Part shown: positions 45,651 to 54,329 of the stretch, piece by piece
Layout of the letters: the number at the start of each line of letters is the position of its first letter
How positions within the stretch are numbered: position 1 is the first letter of the stretch
Assembly (NCBI RefSeq): GCF_012976305.1
Contig: NZ_JABDSR010000002.1
Span: 62,001-126,000 of the forward strand
Origin: Peptoniphilus faecalis
Lineage (GTDB): Bacteria > Bacillota > Clostridia > Tissierellales > Peptoniphilaceae
Length of the DNA: 64,000 bases
Direction of reading: 5' to 3'
Program-made: the position numbers and the translations under genes
Notes under the pieces: generated by a model
Told to the model about the DNA's origin: nothing
Databases searched by the model: none
What the model saw: only the letters and a program-made list of their open reading frames with translations

Positions 45651-45778
45651 GATTACATTGTATCAAAAAAGACGGGGATTTTAAATTTTCCTCGTCTTTT
45701 TATTTATTGGGACTTTTGCAACAGCCCCTTTTTGATATAATATAATAATAAATATTTAAGAAGTAAATGAGGTAGAAA

Positions 45779-46609
45779 ATGACTAAGATTTTATATGCCA
45801 AGGACTATGTTGATAAAAAAATGGGTAGGTTAATTGAAAAAGTGAAGAAACTAAAATCCAAGCCTATTCTTTCTACTATAAGAGTGGGCGACGATTATGG
45901 TAGTATTGCCTATGAAAAGGGAATAAAGAAGACTGCGGACAAACTCGGTGTTGATGTTGATTCTAATGAGTTTAAAGAAGATGTAATGGAAGATGAAGTA
46001 ATTGAAAGAATAAAAAAGTTAAATGACGATGAAAAAGTTGGTGGAATAATTATTTTTAGACCTCTTCCTGAAAATTTTGACGAGGAAAAAATTTCTCTTG
46101 CCATTGACCCAAAAAAAGATGTGGACTGTATGCACCCAATAAACAGAGCTAGAGTTTTTAGTGGTGATGTGAGTGGATTTACTCCCCTTGCACCAAAGGC
46201 AGCCTATGAACTTTTAAAGTTTTATGGCTATGAGTTAAGGGGCAAGGATACAGTTATTATAAATCACTCAAATGTTGTTGGGAAACCTCTTATGATGTAT
46301 CTTTTAAGGGATCTTGCTACAGTTACAATATGTCATGTGGGTACAGTGGATCTTAAAAAACACACAAGATCAGCAGAGATAATTTTTACTGCAATGGGTC
46401 GTGCTGAAACTTTAGATGCAAGTTATTTTAATGAGGATGCAATTGTAATTGACATTGGAACGTCAAAAAATAGTGAGGGAAAATATAGGGGAGATCTTGA
46501 CGAAAAATCTGTCAAGGGAAAAATCAAGGCTTATTCTCCTGTGCCCGGTGGTATTGGGAGTATAACTAATCTTCTTTTAATTGAAAATGTAATAAATTTT
46601 TATGAATAA
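45779..46609 (+). CDS. folD: Methylenetetrahydrofolate dehydrogenase/cyclohydrolase
   Basis: A 276-residue bifunctional enzyme interconverting 5,10-methylene-, 5,10-methenyl- and 10-formyl-tetrahydrofolate with NADP. STIRVGDDYGSIAYEKGIKK carries the catalytic Tyr and Lys. IDPKKDVDCMHPINRARVFSGD, GFTPLAPKAAYELL and INHSNVVGKPLMMYLLRDLATVTICH match the folate and Rossmann motifs; the ending VPGGIGSITNLLLIEN is close to the usual PGGVGPMT. The usual DPASQ-type loop is replaced by DYGSI. It supplies one-carbon units to purine synthesis. It starts just downstream of the IS1182 end, which may now supply or separate its promoter (TATAAT near 45737). Confidence 0.92.
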   Translation: MTKILYAKDYVDKKMGRLIEKVKKLKSKPILSTIRVGDDYGSIAYEKGIKKTADKLGVDVDSNEFKEDVMEDEVIERIKKLNDDEKVGGIIIFRPLPENFDEEKISLAIDPKKDVDCMHPINRARVFSGDVSGFTPLAPKAAYELLKFYGYELRGKDTVIINHSNVVGKPLMMYLLRDLATVTICHVGTVDLKKHTRSAEIIFTAMGRAETLDASYFNEDAIVIDIGTSKNSEGKYRGDLDEKSVKGKIKAYSPVPGGIGSITNLLLIENVINFYE

Positions 46610-46615
46610 ATTTTA

Positions 46616-46640
46616 GACTCTCTATTATGGAGAGTTTTTT
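46616..46640 (+). terminator. Terminator after folD
   Basis: ACTCTC-TATTAT-GGAGAGT followed by six T and ATTTTT. Confidence 0.88.
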
Positions 46641-46678
46641 ATTTTTAAATTTGTTATAATGGAGAAAAGGAGAGAATA

Positions 46679-47578
46679 ATGGTAACAAATAGAGTAATTT
46701 TAGTTAGACCCCATGCCTTTACTTTTAATAAAGAGACGGCAAAGGATAATATTTACCAAATTAGTCCAAAGGAAACTTCTGAAAATGAAATAAAAAATTT
46801 TGCGTTAAGGGAATTTGATGATGCTGTTAGCATTCTTCGCAAAAATAAAATTCATGTGGACGTAATTGAGGATTTTGATGAGAGTACTCCTGATTCAATT
46901 TTTCCTAATAATGTTTTTGTAACTTTTCCGGGAAAGGTTTTTGTTTCAGAGATGTATGCAGAAAATAGAAATAAGGAATATAATAAGATTTTGCCTCAGC
47001 TTAAAAAAATTATTGATTACAATAGGTCTGAAGTAATTGATTTTAGAAACGAAGAGGGAAGAGTTTTAGAGGGGACTGGTGCCGTTGTAATAGATAGATG
47101 GAATAATATTTGCTATGGAAGTCTTTCAAAGCGTTGTGACAAGGGCGAATTTTTGAAATTTGCAAAGAGATTTAATTTAAAGCCGGTTTATTTTAGATCT
47201 ATGGATAAGGGTGTAGATATTTACCACACAAATGTACTAATGATGGTGGGAGAAAAGTTTGCAATAATTGCAGATAATTTGATTAGTGAAAATAGAGATG
47301 AGGTTTTAAAATCTCTAAGGGATTCTGGCAAGGAAATAATTTCTCTTACTGAAGACGAATTTAATAATTACGCAGGAAATTCAATTGAATTAAAGGGCGA
47401 GGGCAAAAATATCCTCGTGATTTCAAAATCTGGATATAATGCTTTGACTGATAAACACAAAAATACAATTGAAAAATATGACTTTATTCTTCCAATTGAT
47501 GTAGAAACCATTTCAAAATATGGAGGCGGTTCTATTAGATGTATGATTGCAGAAAATTTTTTTGAATTGGAGAATTAA
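46679..47578 (+). CDS. Arginine deiminase-related hydrolase (CtlX-like)
   Basis: A 299-residue pentein-fold enzyme. The substrate-guanidinium loop PDSIFPNNVF, the GTGAVVIDR strand, the catalytic histidine in YHTNVLMMVG and the nucleophilic Cys288 in GGSIRCMIAE are all present. Length and motifs match the family annotated as citrulline utilization hydrolase CtlX, which is broader than true arginine deiminase. A role in arginine or citrulline breakdown is likely by family; no arginine-pathway genes are nearby. It is followed four bases later by a small membrane protein gene. Confidence 0.82.
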   Translation: MVTNRVILVRPHAFTFNKETAKDNIYQISPKETSENEIKNFALREFDDAVSILRKNKIHVDVIEDFDESTPDSIFPNNVFVTFPGKVFVSEMYAENRNKEYNKILPQLKKIIDYNRSEVIDFRNEEGRVLEGTGAVVIDRWNNICYGSLSKRCDKGEFLKFAKRFNLKPVYFRSMDKGVDIYHTNVLMMVGEKFAIIADNLISENRDEVLKSLRDSGKEIISLTEDEFNNYAGNSIELKGEGKNILVISKSGYNALTDKHKNTIEKYDFILPIDVETISKYGGGSIRCMIAENFFELEN

Positions 47579-47582
47579 TGAA

Positions 47583-47759
47583 GTGGATATATTAAAAATG
47601 CTTGGATTTGTATTTGTGGCACTTGGGTTGGCTTTAGAATTACCAAAAATTTTAAGAGATTATAGAGAAGATAGAAATTTGGAGAACTTCTTAGAATTAT
47701 TTGGGAGAATTTTTATGATTCTAGCTGCAATAATCTTGGCAATAGGAGTTTTTGTTTGA
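47583..47759 (+). CDS. 58-residue two-helix membrane protein
   Basis: Starts at GTG 47583, ten bases after GGAG and four after the stop of the upstream hydrolase gene. Two hydrophobic helices (residues ~5-20 and ~40-58) flank a charged loop LRDYREDRNLENF. I do not recognise the family. Tight spacing implies co-translation with the CtlX-like enzyme. Confidence 0.65.
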   Translation: MDILKMLGFVFVALGLALELPKILRDYREDRNLENFLELFGRIFMILAAIILAIGVFV

Positions 47760-47840
47760 ATATGTTAGAATTTTTTCAGCTAAATCACAATAATGACTTG
47801 TAATTAATATATTTGCTTTAATTTACAAAAAGTAGAAAGA

Positions 47841-47858
47841 TTGTTATAATATAAACGA
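47841..47858. promoter_or_regulatory. Possible degenerate Rex site over the rex promoter
   Basis: TTGTTATAATATAAACGA overlaps a TATAAT and loosely fits the TTGTTA-N6-TAACAA pattern (four of six bases on the right arm). Weak on sequence alone. Confidence 0.3.
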
Positions 47859-47873
47859 TTAGGGGGTGTTGAT

Positions 47874-48503
47874 TTGCCGAAGAATGCAAGGGGTATTTCT
47901 GAAACGGTTATAAGGAGAATGCCAGTTTATCACAGGTATTTAAAAGAGTTAATAGACAGTGGAATCGAGAGAGTTTCTTCTAAAGAACTGAGTAATATCA
48001 CTGGATTTAGCGCTTCTCAAATTAGACAGGACTTAAATAATTTTGGTGGATTTGGTCAACAAGGCTATGGCTACAACACAAAGGCGCTAAAGGAACAAGT
48101 GGATAAAATTCTTGGAATAGATAAAACTTACAATAGCATTGTCATTGGGGCAGGTAGGCTTGGACAAGCAATTGCAAGGTACAAAGGCTTTAGAGATTCT
48201 GGTTTTAATGTTATTTCTCTCTTTGATATTAAGGAAGATATCGAAGATATAAGTGGCATCAAAGTAAGAAATATGAAGTATCTGGAAAAATACATAAGAG
48301 ATGAGAAAGTTGAGGTTGCAATAATAACTGTGCCAAAGGAATCTTGTGAGGATGTGGCAAAAAGAGTTATTGATGCGGGAGTAAAGGGAATCTGGAACTT
48401 TGCACCCTATGACTTAAAAGCGCCTTCTGGCGTAGTAGTTGAAAACATTAGGCTTAACGATTCACTTTTAACGCTTTCTTATTTTATGAAAGAAATTAGC
48501 TGA
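47874..48503 (+). CDS. rex: Redox-sensing transcriptional repressor Rex
   Basis: A 209-residue protein sensing the NADH/NAD+ ratio and repressing fermentation genes when NADH is low. The N-terminal winged helix carries VSSKELSNITGFSASQIRQDL and the invariant FGGFGQQGYGY. The Rossmann domain carries IVIGAGRLGQAIA. The start is TTG 47874, five bases after AGGGGGTG. Targets cannot be read from the window apart from a possible weak autoregulatory site. Confidence 0.95.
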   Translation: MPKNARGISETVIRRMPVYHRYLKELIDSGIERVSSKELSNITGFSASQIRQDLNNFGGFGQQGYGYNTKALKEQVDKILGIDKTYNSIVIGAGRLGQAIARYKGFRDSGFNVISLFDIKEDIEDISGIKVRNMKYLEKYIRDEKVEVAIITVPKESCEDVAKRVIDAGVKGIWNFAPYDLKAPSGVVVENIRLNDSLLTLSYFMKEIS

Positions 48504-48530
48504 CCTATTATTTATTAATAGGTTCTTTAT
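48503..48530 (+). terminator. Terminator-like hairpin after rex
   Basis: ACCTATTA-TTTAT-TAATAGGT followed by TCTTTATTTAT. The T tract is interrupted, so it may be partial. Confidence 0.5.
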
Positions 48531-48550
48531 TTATAGGAGTTTAAATTTTA

Positions 48551-49426
48551 ATGAAGATTAATTTTGATGGAAATTTTTGCATTATTAGTGAATTAGAGGA
48601 ATTTGACCCAAGGGATATTTTTACTTGTGGTCAAGCCTTTAGATGGTATGAAGAGGATGACGGTTCTTTTACTTTTATAACTCATGGCAGAGTTGCCAAT
48701 GCAAAAAAAGTTGGCGATGAGATTTTATTAAGGGGTGTTGATAGAACTTCTTTTGATGAAATTTTTTACGATTATTTTGACCTTGACCGAGACTACAAGA
48801 GAGTAATAGAAGAACTTTCTAAGGACGATGTCATGAAAAGCGCAACAGAATACGGTAAAGGTATAAGAATTTTAAATCAGGAGAAGTTTGAGACGATTAT
48901 TTCCTTTATAATTTCTGCCAACAATCAAATACCAAGGATAAAAAAATCCATCGAAAAAATTTCTGAAATGTATGGAGAGTTTTTAGGAGAAGATGAAAAT
49001 AGAAAATATTTTTCCTTTCCAAGTGCGGAAAAACTTTCTAAGGCAAAGCCAGAGGATCTTCGTGAATTTGCAAGAGTTGGATTTCGTGACAAGAGAATTG
49101 TGGATACAGCAAATTTAATAAATAATGGAATTATAAATATTGATGAAATTGAAAAAATGAATTTAGAAGATGCAAGGTCTGCTCTTCAAGTTTTGCCAGG
49201 AGTTGGACCAAAGGTTGCCGACTGTATTCTTCTTTTTGCCTTTGATAGAAAGGAGTCTTTTCCCGTAGATGTTTGGATAAAAAGAGTAATGGAAGAATTA
49301 TATCTAAAAGAAGTGACGCCAAAATCAAAAATTGCAGTGCGTGGACGTGAAGTATTTGGCAAAAATGCAGGCTTTGCCAATCAATATTTATTTTATTACG
49401 GCAGGGAAAATAAATTAGGGAGGTAG
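48551..49426 (+). CDS. OGG1-type 8-oxoguanine DNA glycosylase
   Basis: A 291-residue protein with an N-terminal OGG_N-like domain (DIFTCGQAFRWYEEDDGSF) and a HhH-GPD domain. The helix-hairpin-helix is LPGVGPKVADC with Lys221 in the position of the catalytic lysine of human OGG1, and Asp240 (PVDVW) in the position of the activating aspartate. It should excise 8-oxoguanine and nick the strand by beta-elimination. The four-base gap to the next gene indicates co-transcription, although that gene is an unrelated membrane protein. Confidence 0.88.
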   Translation: MKINFDGNFCIISELEEFDPRDIFTCGQAFRWYEEDDGSFTFITHGRVANAKKVGDEILLRGVDRTSFDEIFYDYFDLDRDYKRVIEELSKDDVMKSATEYGKGIRILNQEKFETIISFIISANNQIPRIKKSIEKISEMYGEFLGEDENRKYFSFPSAEKLSKAKPEDLREFARVGFRDKRIVDTANLINNGIINIDEIEKMNLEDARSALQVLPGVGPKVADCILLFAFDRKESFPVDVWIKRVMEELYLKEVTPKSKIAVRGREVFGKNAGFANQYLFYYGRENKLGR

Positions 49427-49430
49427 CAAT

Positions 49431-50114
49431 ATGTTGGGTGTTTTTGTAAATGCAATAAGTGTTTTAGTCCTTGGACTTTTTGGATCCTTTGTCGGAGATA
49501 AATTTCCAAAAAATATTCAGGAATCCATAATGAAATTTTTGCCAGTTTGTGTACTCATTATTGGAGTGAGATCCTCTTTGGAAGGAGAAATTATTGTAGT
49601 GATAATTTCCATAGTTCTCGGAGTTGCAATTGGCGAACTATTAAAAATAGATGACAAACTAAACAATTTCACCGACTTTATAAAAAGTAAGTTTATAAAT
49701 TCTGAGGATACAAGATTTTCTGAAGGTTTTATAACTACAAGTTTAATATTTTGTGTTGGTTCAATGGGAATACTTGGATGTATTGATGCAGGAGTAAAGG
49801 GCGACAATGACATTCTATTTGCCAAGGCAGTTATGGATGGATTGACGGCGTTTTTCTTTGCCACAACCTTTGGAAAGGGAGTATCTTTTTCTGCGATACC
49901 AGTTTTCATATATCAAGCTATATTAGTATTTCTGTCGGGATTTTTGCTTCCTGTATTTACGCAAGAAGTAGCAGCAAACTTATCGGGGACAGGTGGCGTG
50001 ATGATTATTGCCATTTGCTTATATATGTTAAAACTTGTGGACTTTAAGCTTGCAAACTCTACTCCAGCAATTTTTATTCCAGTTATTTATGGCTTAATCT
50101 TAAAGTTTATATAA
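49431..50114 (+). CDS. DUF554 family membrane protein
   Basis: A 227-residue protein with about six helices. GLFGSFVGDKFPKNIQESIMKFLP and the FCVGSMGILGCIDAGVKGDNDILFAKAVMDG segment are the hallmarks of DUF554 (YdfK-like). No function is established. GGGAGGTAGCAAT provides a strong ribosome site, four bases after the glycosylase stop. Confidence 0.88.
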   Translation: MLGVFVNAISVLVLGLFGSFVGDKFPKNIQESIMKFLPVCVLIIGVRSSLEGEIIVVIISIVLGVAIGELLKIDDKLNNFTDFIKSKFINSEDTRFSEGFITTSLIFCVGSMGILGCIDAGVKGDNDILFAKAVMDGLTAFFFATTFGKGVSFSAIPVFIYQAILVFLSGFLLPVFTQEVAANLSGTGGVMIIAICLYMLKLVDFKLANSTPAIFIPVIYGLILKFI

Positions 50115-50164
50115 AAAAAGACTGAGTTTTTGATATGCAATATATCATTTTGCTCAGTCTTTTA
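50113..50164. terminator. Bidirectional terminator between DUF554 and aminotransferase genes
   Basis: AAAAGACTGAG and CTCAGTCTTTT pair around a long loop with an inner GATAT/ATATC stem, flanked by A and T runs. Confidence 0.85.
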
Positions 50165-50166
50165 TT

Positions 50167-51321
50167 TTATTTTTTAAAAATATCTAGTTTTTCTATTCTA
50201 TCAAAGGCTTCGTTTATTTTATCTTTATTGACAGTTACTGCAATTCTTATAAATCCTTCGCCAGCTGGTCCAAAGGCCGATCCATTGATTAAATTCACAT
50301 GTGCCTTTTCTAAAATTTCCCTTACAACTTCATCTGTAGTCATGTCTGGCACAGTAATTTTTGGAAAGATATAAAAAGTTCCCTTTGGTCTTAGGACTTC
50401 TACGTGATTTAATTTTTTTAATCTTTCGTAAGCTAGATACATTCTCTCTTTATATTCCTCATAAAGAGGCGGACAAATTATCTTTCGATTGGCTATACCC
50501 ATTGCACCTGCATACTGGCAAAGGGTTGGAACTGCATAAACTGTGTTTTCGTGGACATAAGTCATTGCATTTATGAGATCCTTATGTGCTACTATGGCGC
50601 CAAGTCTCCATCCAGTCATTACATAATCCTTTGACATGGAAGAAATGGAAATTACATTTTTAAATTCAGGGTCGTAAGAAATCATTGGCTTGAATTTGCT
50701 TTCGTAGGAATAGATTGTGTATATATCATCGCAAATTACAATTAAATTATATTTTTTTGCCATTTCATAAACTTCTTTTAATGTTTCGTCACTATATACT
50801 GAACCCGTTGGATTGTTTGGCGTATTAATTATTATTGCCTTAGTTTTTTCATTTATTAACTTTTCAATTTCTCTTGGCTCGATGTTAAATTCCTTTTCAA
50901 ATTTTGTTTCGTAGATAACTGGCACACCCTCTGCCATTTTTATTTGGTCTGGGTAGACGCTAAAATAGGGCGAAGGTACAATTACTTCTTCTCCAGGATT
51001 AAGGATTACCTCTAAAATTATGTACATGGCTTCAGTGCCAGACATGGTTATTAAAATTTCTGATGGGTCGCATTTTACATCAAAGTCTTCTTTGTAGGCT
51101 TTTGAAATTTCTTCTCTTAGACCAAGGTAGCCCTGAGGATTTTCATAGTGAGTGTGCCCTGCGATTTGTGAATCGTAGGCTTCTTTTATAATCATCTCAT
51201 GGGTCATTAAATCTGGGTCGCCCACACCAAAATTTATAAGGTCAGGGTATTTGCTCGAATAGTCAACTGAATAAATTGACTCCTTAATGTCCTTGTATTT
51301 TTCTTGTATAAATTCCTTCAT
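50167..51321 (-). CDS. PLP-dependent class I/II aminotransferase
   Basis: A 384-residue fold-type I transaminase. NFGVGDPDLMTHE, the cofactor-contact MSGTEAMY, NTPNNPTGSVYS (substrate-side Asn), the VICDDIYTIYSY aspartate and SSMSKDYVMTGWRLGA with Schiff-base Lys231 are all visible. The closest named groups are LL-diaminopimelate- or aspartate/aromatic-type aminotransferases; specificity is not decidable by eye. The minus-strand start ATG 51321 follows AAGGAGG; an ATG at 51336 overlaps that site. It converges with the DUF554 gene and diverges from murA. Confidence 0.87.
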   Translation of the reverse strand: MKEFIQEKYKDIKESIYSVDYSSKYPDLINFGVGDPDLMTHEMIIKEAYDSQIAGHTHYENPQGYLGLREEISKAYKEDFDVKCDPSEILITMSGTEAMYIILEVILNPGEEVIVPSPYFSVYPDQIKMAEGVPVIYETKFEKEFNIEPREIEKLINEKTKAIIINTPNNPTGSVYSDETLKEVYEMAKKYNLIVICDDIYTIYSYESKFKPMISYDPEFKNVISISSMSKDYVMTGWRLGAIVAHKDLINAMTYVHENTVYAVPTLCQYAGAMGIANRKIICPPLYEEYKERMYLAYERLKKLNHVEVLRPKGTFYIFPKITVPDMTTDEVVREILEKAHVNLINGSAFGPAGEGFIRIAVTVNKDKINEAFDRIEKLDIFKK

Positions 51322-51466
51322 AAAAGCCTCCTTCATTAACTAATTAATAACTTATTTTAACAAATAATATTTTTTATTAAAAGTGATAATTTTAATTTCT
51401 TAAATATTTTATGGCTCTATGATATAATTAAATTGATATAAATAAAAGAATATAGGAGGAATCCTT

Positions 51467-52714
51467 TTGGATAAAATTTTAGTAAGACCAAAGGGCCCAC
51501 TAAAGGGCAATGTAAGAATATCGGGTGCGAAAAATGCTGCTCTACCAATACTTGCAGCTACAATACTTGGAACGGAAGAAATAGTATTGGAAGATGTACC
51601 TGAACTTAAGGATGTTGAGATAATAACAGAAGTTTTGAGAAAATTAGGTCTCAAAATAAATAAAGATGGAAATAGATTAATTATTGATCCAAGTGGACTT
51701 AATTCTTATAAAACAGATTATGAACTTATGAGTAAGATGAGGGCATCATTTTTGGTAATGGGACCACTTCTTGCAAAATTAAACAAAGCTTATAATTCTC
51801 TTCCTGGAGGATGTAATATTGGTTCAAGACCAATAGATTTGCACCTAAAGGGCTTTAGAGCCTTAGGCGCAAATATTGAAATGACTCATGGAGAAATAAA
51901 AGCTGAGTGCGATAAATTAGTTGGCACGAAAATTTATTTGGACTTCCCATCAGTTGGTGCAACTGAAAATATTATGACTGCTGCAGTTTTAGCTGAGGGC
52001 GAAACTGTGATGGAAAACTGTGCTATGGAACCTGAAATTGTAGACCTTGCAAATTTTTTAAACAAAATGGGGGCAAGGGTAATGGGAGCAGGCACTTCAA
52101 CTATTAGAATTAGGGGAGTGGAAAAACTAGGAGGCTGCACTCATCAAGTAATACCAGATAGAATTGAAGCAGGAACATTTATGGTTGCGGCTGCAATCAC
52201 TGGTGGAGATATAACAATTGAAAACATTATTGTTTCTCATTTGAAGCCAGTTATTGCAAAATTAGCGGAAACTGGTGCAAAAATTATTGAAAATGACGAT
52301 AAGATCAGGGTAATTGGAACTGAAGAAATAAAACCAATTGAGATAAAAACTCTTCCTCATCCAGGATTTCCAACTGATTTACAAGCACAATTCATGGCAT
52401 TACTAACTCAAGCGGAAGGACAATCAGCCATTATTGAAACAGTTTTTGAAAATAGATTTATGCACGCCGAAGAACTTAAAAAAATGGGCGCAAAAATCAA
52501 AGTAGTAGATAGAGAAGCCATACTATTGGGTAAGAGTAAATTATATGGATCCAAGGTTGCTGCAACAGATTTAAGAGCAGGAGCTGCACTTATTCTTGCG
52601 GGATTAGTTTCTGAAGGTGAAACGGAAATTTCTGAAATTCACCACATTGACAGAGGTTACGAAAAAATCGAAGAAAAATTTAGACATCTTGGAGCTAATA
52701 TAAGAAGAGTATAA
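51467..52714 (+). CDS. murA: UDP-N-acetylglucosamine 1-carboxyvinyltransferase
   Basis: First committed step of peptidoglycan precursor synthesis, adding enolpyruvate to UDP-GlcNAc. The 415 residues include KNAALPILAA (catalytic-site Lys and Asn), Cys116 in PGGCNIGSRPIDLH, which is the fosfomycin target, and the AQFMALL, FENRFMHAEEL and LRAGAALILAG segments. The start is TTG 51467, six bases after AGGAGGA. It lies at the head of the peptide-transporter genes with only 24 bp between, so read-through into them is likely. Confidence 0.96.
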   Translation: MDKILVRPKGPLKGNVRISGAKNAALPILAATILGTEEIVLEDVPELKDVEIITEVLRKLGLKINKDGNRLIIDPSGLNSYKTDYELMSKMRASFLVMGPLLAKLNKAYNSLPGGCNIGSRPIDLHLKGFRALGANIEMTHGEIKAECDKLVGTKIYLDFPSVGATENIMTAAVLAEGETVMENCAMEPEIVDLANFLNKMGARVMGAGTSTIRIRGVEKLGGCTHQVIPDRIEAGTFMVAAAITGGDITIENIIVSHLKPVIAKLAETGAKIIENDDKIRVIGTEEIKPIEIKTLPHPGFPTDLQAQFMALLTQAEGQSAIIETVFENRFMHAEELKKMGAKIKVVDREAILLGKSKLYGSKVAATDLRAGAALILAGLVSEGETEISEIHHIDRGYEKIEEKFRHLGANIRRV

Positions 52715-52738
52715 TAAAATATAGAGAGGAAGATGAAT

Positions 52739-54265
52739 ATGAAGAAAAAATTAATTATAGCAATGCTTTTAGCACTTTCGCTTTTTATGGTGGCTTGTTC
52801 CAACAAAGGAGATACCAAGGCTGAAGGAAAAGTTCTAAAAGTTGCAGTTTCAGAAGATGCACAGACTCTTGAACCTAATGATTTAAACGACGACTATGCA
52901 GAAAATATTTTAATTCAAGTTTACGACACTTTGGTAAAAAGAAATTCTAAGGGCGAACTTGTAAATTCCATTGCAGAGTCAATTGAAACACCAGATCCAC
53001 AGAGTTTTAAAATAAAAATTAGGGAAGGAGTTAAGTTTTCCAATGGAGATCCACTTACAGTTGAAGATGTAATATTTACTTTACAAAGAGCGGCAGCAAG
53101 TGAAAAGTTTAAATCTTTTTATGGAAAAATTGATCCCAATTCTTACAAAAAAGAAGATGATTTAACTTTCTCCTTTAAATTAACAGAACCAGATGCAGCT
53201 TTTTTAAACTCGCTATCACATCCAGCTGTTTCTATTTTGTCTAAAAAATATGTGGAAAGTGGAGCAGATCTCGCTAATGCACCAATGGGTACTGGACCTT
53301 TTGTATTAGACGAATGGGTTCAAAATGATCACGCAAACTTTTCTGTAAATGAAAATTATTGGGACGATGCTCCAAAAATTTCTGGAATCGAAATGAAGGT
53401 AATACCAGAAGCTTCCCAAAGAATTATTGAACTTGAAAGTGGCGGAGTTGACCTTGCATATAAAGTAGATCCGTCAGAAATTCCAAATATTGAAGAAAAT
53501 AAGGATTTAAAACTTTATAGAAAATTAGATAATTCAGTTCATTTTATTGGATTTAACATGGACAAAGCTCCCTTTGACAAAAAAGAGGCTAGAGAAGCTA
53601 TGGTAAATGCAATTGACATGAATTCAATTTTTAAAACTGTATATATGAATAGTGGAAAACTTGCTACAAGTCCAATTAATCCAAATTTCAAATATTCTAT
53701 TGCAGATTCACTTAAACCAAATGTCGTGAATAAAGAAAGGGCAAAGGAACTTTTTGCAGCCGCAGGAATGGGAGAAGGAACAAATCTTTCCATTTATACA
53801 TCTGACAACACTCAAAGAGTAAATGTCGCAACAATGATGCAAGCACAACTAAAGGAATATGGCATTGGCCTTGATGTAGAAAGACTTGAATGGGGAGCAT
53901 TTATAGATGCACTAAAGAATAAGGAACACAATATGTTTATCATGAGTTGGAATCCATCAGTTGTCGATGCACATTATGAACTTTTTCAACCTTTCCATTC
54001 CTCAAATAAGGGCCAAGGACCAAACTATATGTACTTTGGAAATGAAGAACTTGATAATTTAATAAAAGAAGGTATTTCAACTATTGATGAAGCGAAGAGG
54101 GCTGACATCTATAAGAGAGCTCAAGAGCTTATCAATAAAGAGTATCCATGGTTATACATCTGTTATGGCGAAACAGTTGTTGCTGGCAATAATAGAGTTG
54201 AAGGACTAGATCTTCTTCCAAAATACCCACAAGAACTTAAAGATGTAAATCTTTTAGAAAAATAA
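52739..54265 (+). CDS. Peptide ABC transporter substrate-binding lipoprotein
   Basis: A 508-residue family-5 solute-binding protein. The N-terminus is a lipoprotein signal (MKKKLIIAMLLALSLFMVAC, cysteine at residue 20). DAQTLEPNDLNDDYAENILIQVYDTLV, the REGVKFSNGDPLTVEDVIFT hallmark and APMGTGPFVLDEW are typical of OppA/DppA proteins. ATG 52739 is eight bases from AGAGAGGA; ATG 52733 is too close. It is the binding component of the four-gene transporter that follows, and is separated from it by a hairpin. Peptide versus nickel or other ligand is not resolved. Confidence 0.9.
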   Translation: MKKKLIIAMLLALSLFMVACSNKGDTKAEGKVLKVAVSEDAQTLEPNDLNDDYAENILIQVYDTLVKRNSKGELVNSIAESIETPDPQSFKIKIREGVKFSNGDPLTVEDVIFTLQRAAASEKFKSFYGKIDPNSYKKEDDLTFSFKLTEPDAAFLNSLSHPAVSILSKKYVESGADLANAPMGTGPFVLDEWVQNDHANFSVNENYWDDAPKISGIEMKVIPEASQRIIELESGGVDLAYKVDPSEIPNIEENKDLKLYRKLDNSVHFIGFNMDKAPFDKKEAREAMVNAIDMNSIFKTVYMNSGKLATSPINPNFKYSIADSLKPNVVNKERAKELFAAAGMGEGTNLSIYTSDNTQRVNVATMMQAQLKEYGIGLDVERLEWGAFIDALKNKEHNMFIMSWNPSVVDAHYELFQPFHSSNKGQGPNYMYFGNEELDNLIKEGISTIDEAKRADIYKRAQELINKEYPWLYICYGETVVAGNNRVEGLDLLPKYPQELKDVNLLEK

Positions 54266-54271
54266 TTTTTT

Positions 54272-54301
54272 AAATTCACCAAGGTATTCTTTGGTGAATT
54301 T
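54272..54301 (+). terminator. Intra-operon hairpin between binding protein and permease genes
   Basis: AAATTCACCAA-GGTATT-CTTTGGTGAATTT pairs over 11 bp but is followed only by GTCTTTTCT. It probably stops part of the transcripts or protects the 3' end, giving more binding protein than permease. Confidence 0.65.
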
Positions 54302-54329
54302 GTCTTTTCTACAGAAGAAAGGATTAGAT

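Larger units (their letters stand above)
43996..45728 (-). mobile_element. IS1182-family element remnant, interrupted and internally deleted
   Basis: The minus strand starts at about 45728 with GGGGCTGTTGCAAAAGTCCC, the usual IS1182-type terminal repeat, then a hairpin (GACGAGGAAAATTT/AAATCCCCGTC), a promoter-like TTGATACAAT and the transposase start. The coding sequence is broken by an IS481-like insertion (44625-45550), and the middle of the gene is missing. The other end near 43960 (GGGGACACTTAATAAAGC) only weakly resembles the terminal repeat. Confidence 0.75.
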
